Shown: one piece after another, positions 62,339-64,000 of the stretch
Numbering within the stretch: position 1 is the stretch's first letter
Layout of the letters: the number at the start of each line of letters is the position of its first letter
Notes under the pieces: model-generated
Told to the model about the DNA's origin: nothing
Seen by the model: the letters and a program-made list of their open reading frames with translations, nothing else
Databases searched by the model: none
Assembly (NCBI RefSeq): GCF_000421745.1
Contig: NZ_ATXP01000005.1
Span: forward strand, 124,001-188,000
DNA length: 64,000 nt
From: Nesterenkonia alba DSM 19423
GTDB lineage: Bacteria > Actinomycetota > Actinomycetes > Actinomycetales > Micrococcaceae
Direction: 5' to 3'
Position numbers and translations under genes: made by a program

Positions 62339-62428
62339 GGCTGCTGTGCCGCCCCGGTGAGGGTCTGGGTGCGGTCATGCCTCGGGTGCATCGCGGCATA
62401 GAGGATCGGTGCCACAGGACTCTTGAGG

Positions 62429-62444
62429 TGTGATCTGTATCACG
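62429..62444. promoter_or_regulatory. CRP/GlxR-type site upstream of the secreted protein
   Basis: TGTGATCTGTATCACG, with strong arms TGTGA/TCACG. It lies 53 bp upstream of the start. A longer dyad, CGTGA-N8-TCACA, follows at 62450-62467. Confidence 0.65.
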
Positions 62445-62496
62445 CATAGCGTGAGGAGCGGATCACATCACTCGCATCTCAATGAGGAGAGTTCTG

Positions 62497-64000
62497 ATGC
62501 ACCGAGCCCCTTCTGCCCGCGTGCCGGTGAGCCTGGTGGCAGCCGCTTCCCTGCTGCTCATCAGCACAGCCCCTGCCGCCGGGGATACGGCAGGCGCCCT
62601 GCGCGCCGATGACCTCCCCCTGGGGGACCACACCGAGGACCTCACCGCTGGGGACTTCACCATCCGGGCTAGCGACACCGCCGAGGTCACGGTCAGTGAG
62701 CACAGCCGGTCCTCTGAGACCGGCGAGACCTTCACCCAACGGCTGCAGCTCAACGGCGCCGGTGACGCCGAAGGCCGCTCGGTCCAGTTCGACGCCGAAG
62801 CCGGGGAGACCGTCACCGTTTACGCCCAATCCGGCGGCGGGGATGCCGACCGCGCACTGGGGCTCTACGACGCCGAGTGGACCGAACTAGACACCGTGCC
62901 CGCCTACCGTGGCAACGCCGGGGAGATCCTGCCCGCTGAGCGATTCACCATCGAGGAGGATGGCACCTACTGGATCGCCTCCCCCGACTCCGGGGTGAAC
63001 ATCTACGCCATGGAGATCGGCGACCCCGGTACTCTGCCCGAGACCACGCCCTGGGACGAAGTCCAGGCCCCGATCATTGAAAACCTCACGGTGGCAGAGG
63101 ACAACCCTGCCCAGATCCAGGTCAGCTACGCCGGCGTCGTCGGCCCCCAAGGAGGGGACCTGGCTCGGGCATTCCTCCTCGATGAGACCGGTGAGGTGGT
63201 TGACGAGCAGATCTCCGTCTCCCCGTCAGAGGCCGACACCATCGCCCTGACCCCGGATGCCTCCGGAGACTACGAGGTCGAAGTCCAGCTCGAACGGCAC
63301 AGCGAAGACGCCCCGATCCTCTCCGCCCCGGAGCGCTACGAAGGGTTCATCCTGCCATTGGGCACCCCGGAGATCACCTCGGTACTCACCACTGAGGTCG
63401 ACGGGGACACTGCTGTGGCCACCGTGCAGTGGAATGAGGTGGACGAGGCCGACAGCTACACCGTGGCGGTGCGCGCCGCCGGAGACGAAGAGTACGACGA
63501 CGCCGCCGAGGTCACCGAGACCGAAGCTCAGATCGCTGATCTCACCGTCGCAGAGAGCTACGAGGTCACCGTGACCGCTGTCCGCGGGGACGACACCGCC
63601 ACCTCCGAGCCGAGTGAGTTCACTGTGGCCGGCGAAGTCCAGCGGTGGGACACTGCCCACGCCGGCGTGGGCTCCGGTGGTGAGGTCACCGAGCATGAGG
63701 ACGGGACCATCGAGTTCGACCTCATCGGCAATAACGGCAAGATCGCCGACTCCGAGGACGGCTTCTGGTACCACTACACCGAAATCGACCCCGAGACTGA
63801 GAACTTCACCCTCACCGCTGAATTCTTTGTTGACGACGCCGAAGGCAAGGACAACCAGTCCGGCTTCGGGATTATCGCCGTGGACGACTTCATCCCCAAC
63901 GAACCCGCCGCCCGATACTTCAATTCCGCGGGCACGATGACCGCCAAATACGAATTCGGTGCCGGTGGAGAGGAAGGCGTACGCTACGGCACCCCCGGTG
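62497..64000 (+). CDS. Secreted multidomain protein with Fn3-type domain (partial)
   Basis: The ATG at 62497 follows GAGGAGAG; the frame stays open to the window edge (501 codons). The signal peptide is MHRAPSARVPVSLVAAASLL, ending near ALRA. A beta-rich region follows, then an Fn3-type domain at about residues 285-370 (ATVQWNEVDEADSYTVAVRA), then a beta-sandwich (NQSGFGIIAVDDFIPNEPAA). This order resembles secreted polysaccharide lyases and hydrolases, but the catalytic part lies outside the window. With the adjacent binding protein and a shared type of operator, it is probably the enzyme that releases the oligosaccharides. Confidence 0.75.
   Translation, partial: MHRAPSARVPVSLVAAASLLLISTAPAAGDTAGALRADDLPLGDHTEDLTAGDFTIRASDTAEVTVSEHSRSSETGETFTQRLQLNGAGDAEGRSVQFDAEAGETVTVYAQSGGGDADRALGLYDAEWTELDTVPAYRGNAGEILPAERFTIEEDGTYWIASPDSGVNIYAMEIGDPGTLPETTPWDEVQAPIIENLTVAEDNPAQIQVSYAGVVGPQGGDLARAFLLDETGEVVDEQISVSPSEADTIALTPDASGDYEVEVQLERHSEDAPILSAPERYEGFILPLGTPEITSVLTTEVDGDTAVATVQWNEVDEADSYTVAVRAAGDEEYDDAAEVTETEAQIADLTVAESYEVTVTAVRGDDTATSEPSEFTVAGEVQRWDTAHAGVGSGGEVTEHEDGTIEFDLIGNNGKIADSEDGFWYHYTEIDPETENFTLTAEFFVDDAEGKDNQSGFGIIAVDDFIPNEPAARYFNSAGTMTAKYEFGAGGEEGVRYGTPG

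Overview
This window comes from a high-GC actinobacterium. The evidence is the gene order rpsF-ssb-rpsR-rplI with dnaB downstream, the frequent GTG starts, many 4-bp ATGA/GTGA overlaps and lipobox-bearing solute-binding proteins. The exported proteins are very acidic, which suggests a halophilic or haloalkaliphilic Micrococcales-type organism, but that is an inference and the species was not identified. I saw no rRNA, tRNA, CRISPR array or transposase.

Region 1 (1-3.0 kb): a partial TctC-type solute-binding protein diverges from a small HTH protein that resembles the controller (C) proteins of restriction-modification systems. Two C-box-like operators exactly 100 bp apart lie between them. 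The ribosomal operon rpsF-ssb-rpsR-rplI follows and ends in a strong hairpin terminator.

Region 2 (3.0-18.5 kb): about 16 kb of accessory genes lie between rplI and dnaB. The core is a tightly packed operon with a Dpp-type peptide ABC transporter, pyroglutamyl-peptidase, a DUF2891 protein, a fused PxpB-PxpC (KipI-KipA) protein, a biotin carboxylase fused to a biotin carrier domain, and a GntR regulator. It looks like a pathway for importing peptides and using N-terminal pyroglutamate, but PxpA is absent. A flavin-dependent oxidoreductase, a stand-alone condensation-domain protein and an alpha/beta hydrolase follow.

Region 3 (18.5-29.1 kb): dnaB (with DnaA-box-like sites upstream), small membrane proteins, galactokinase, Ohr, a pirin, a gamma-carbonic anhydrase between two DUF4190 proteins, and an enolase-superfamily enzyme.

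Region 4 (29.1-64 kb): a large carbohydrate-use island. It has seven family-1 sugar-binding lipoproteins but only two MalFG-type permease pairs and no ATPase. It also holds Gfo/Idh/MocA oxidoreductases (one fused to a PmoA-like domain), an epimerase, an amidohydrolase, an SSS symporter, a frameshifted (alpha/alpha)6 glycosidase, a GH43 enzyme, a sugar-acid dehydratase/aldolase pair, LacI and GntR regulators, and the start of a secreted Fn3-containing protein. A type II restriction-modification pair sits between two binding-protein genes, and its nuclease gene carries a late amber codon. Nearly every binding-protein promoter here, and the peptide operon in region 2, carries a 16-bp dyad of the CRP/GlxR type (TGTGA-N6-TCACA). 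The scattered binding proteins therefore look like one regulon feeding shared permeases.
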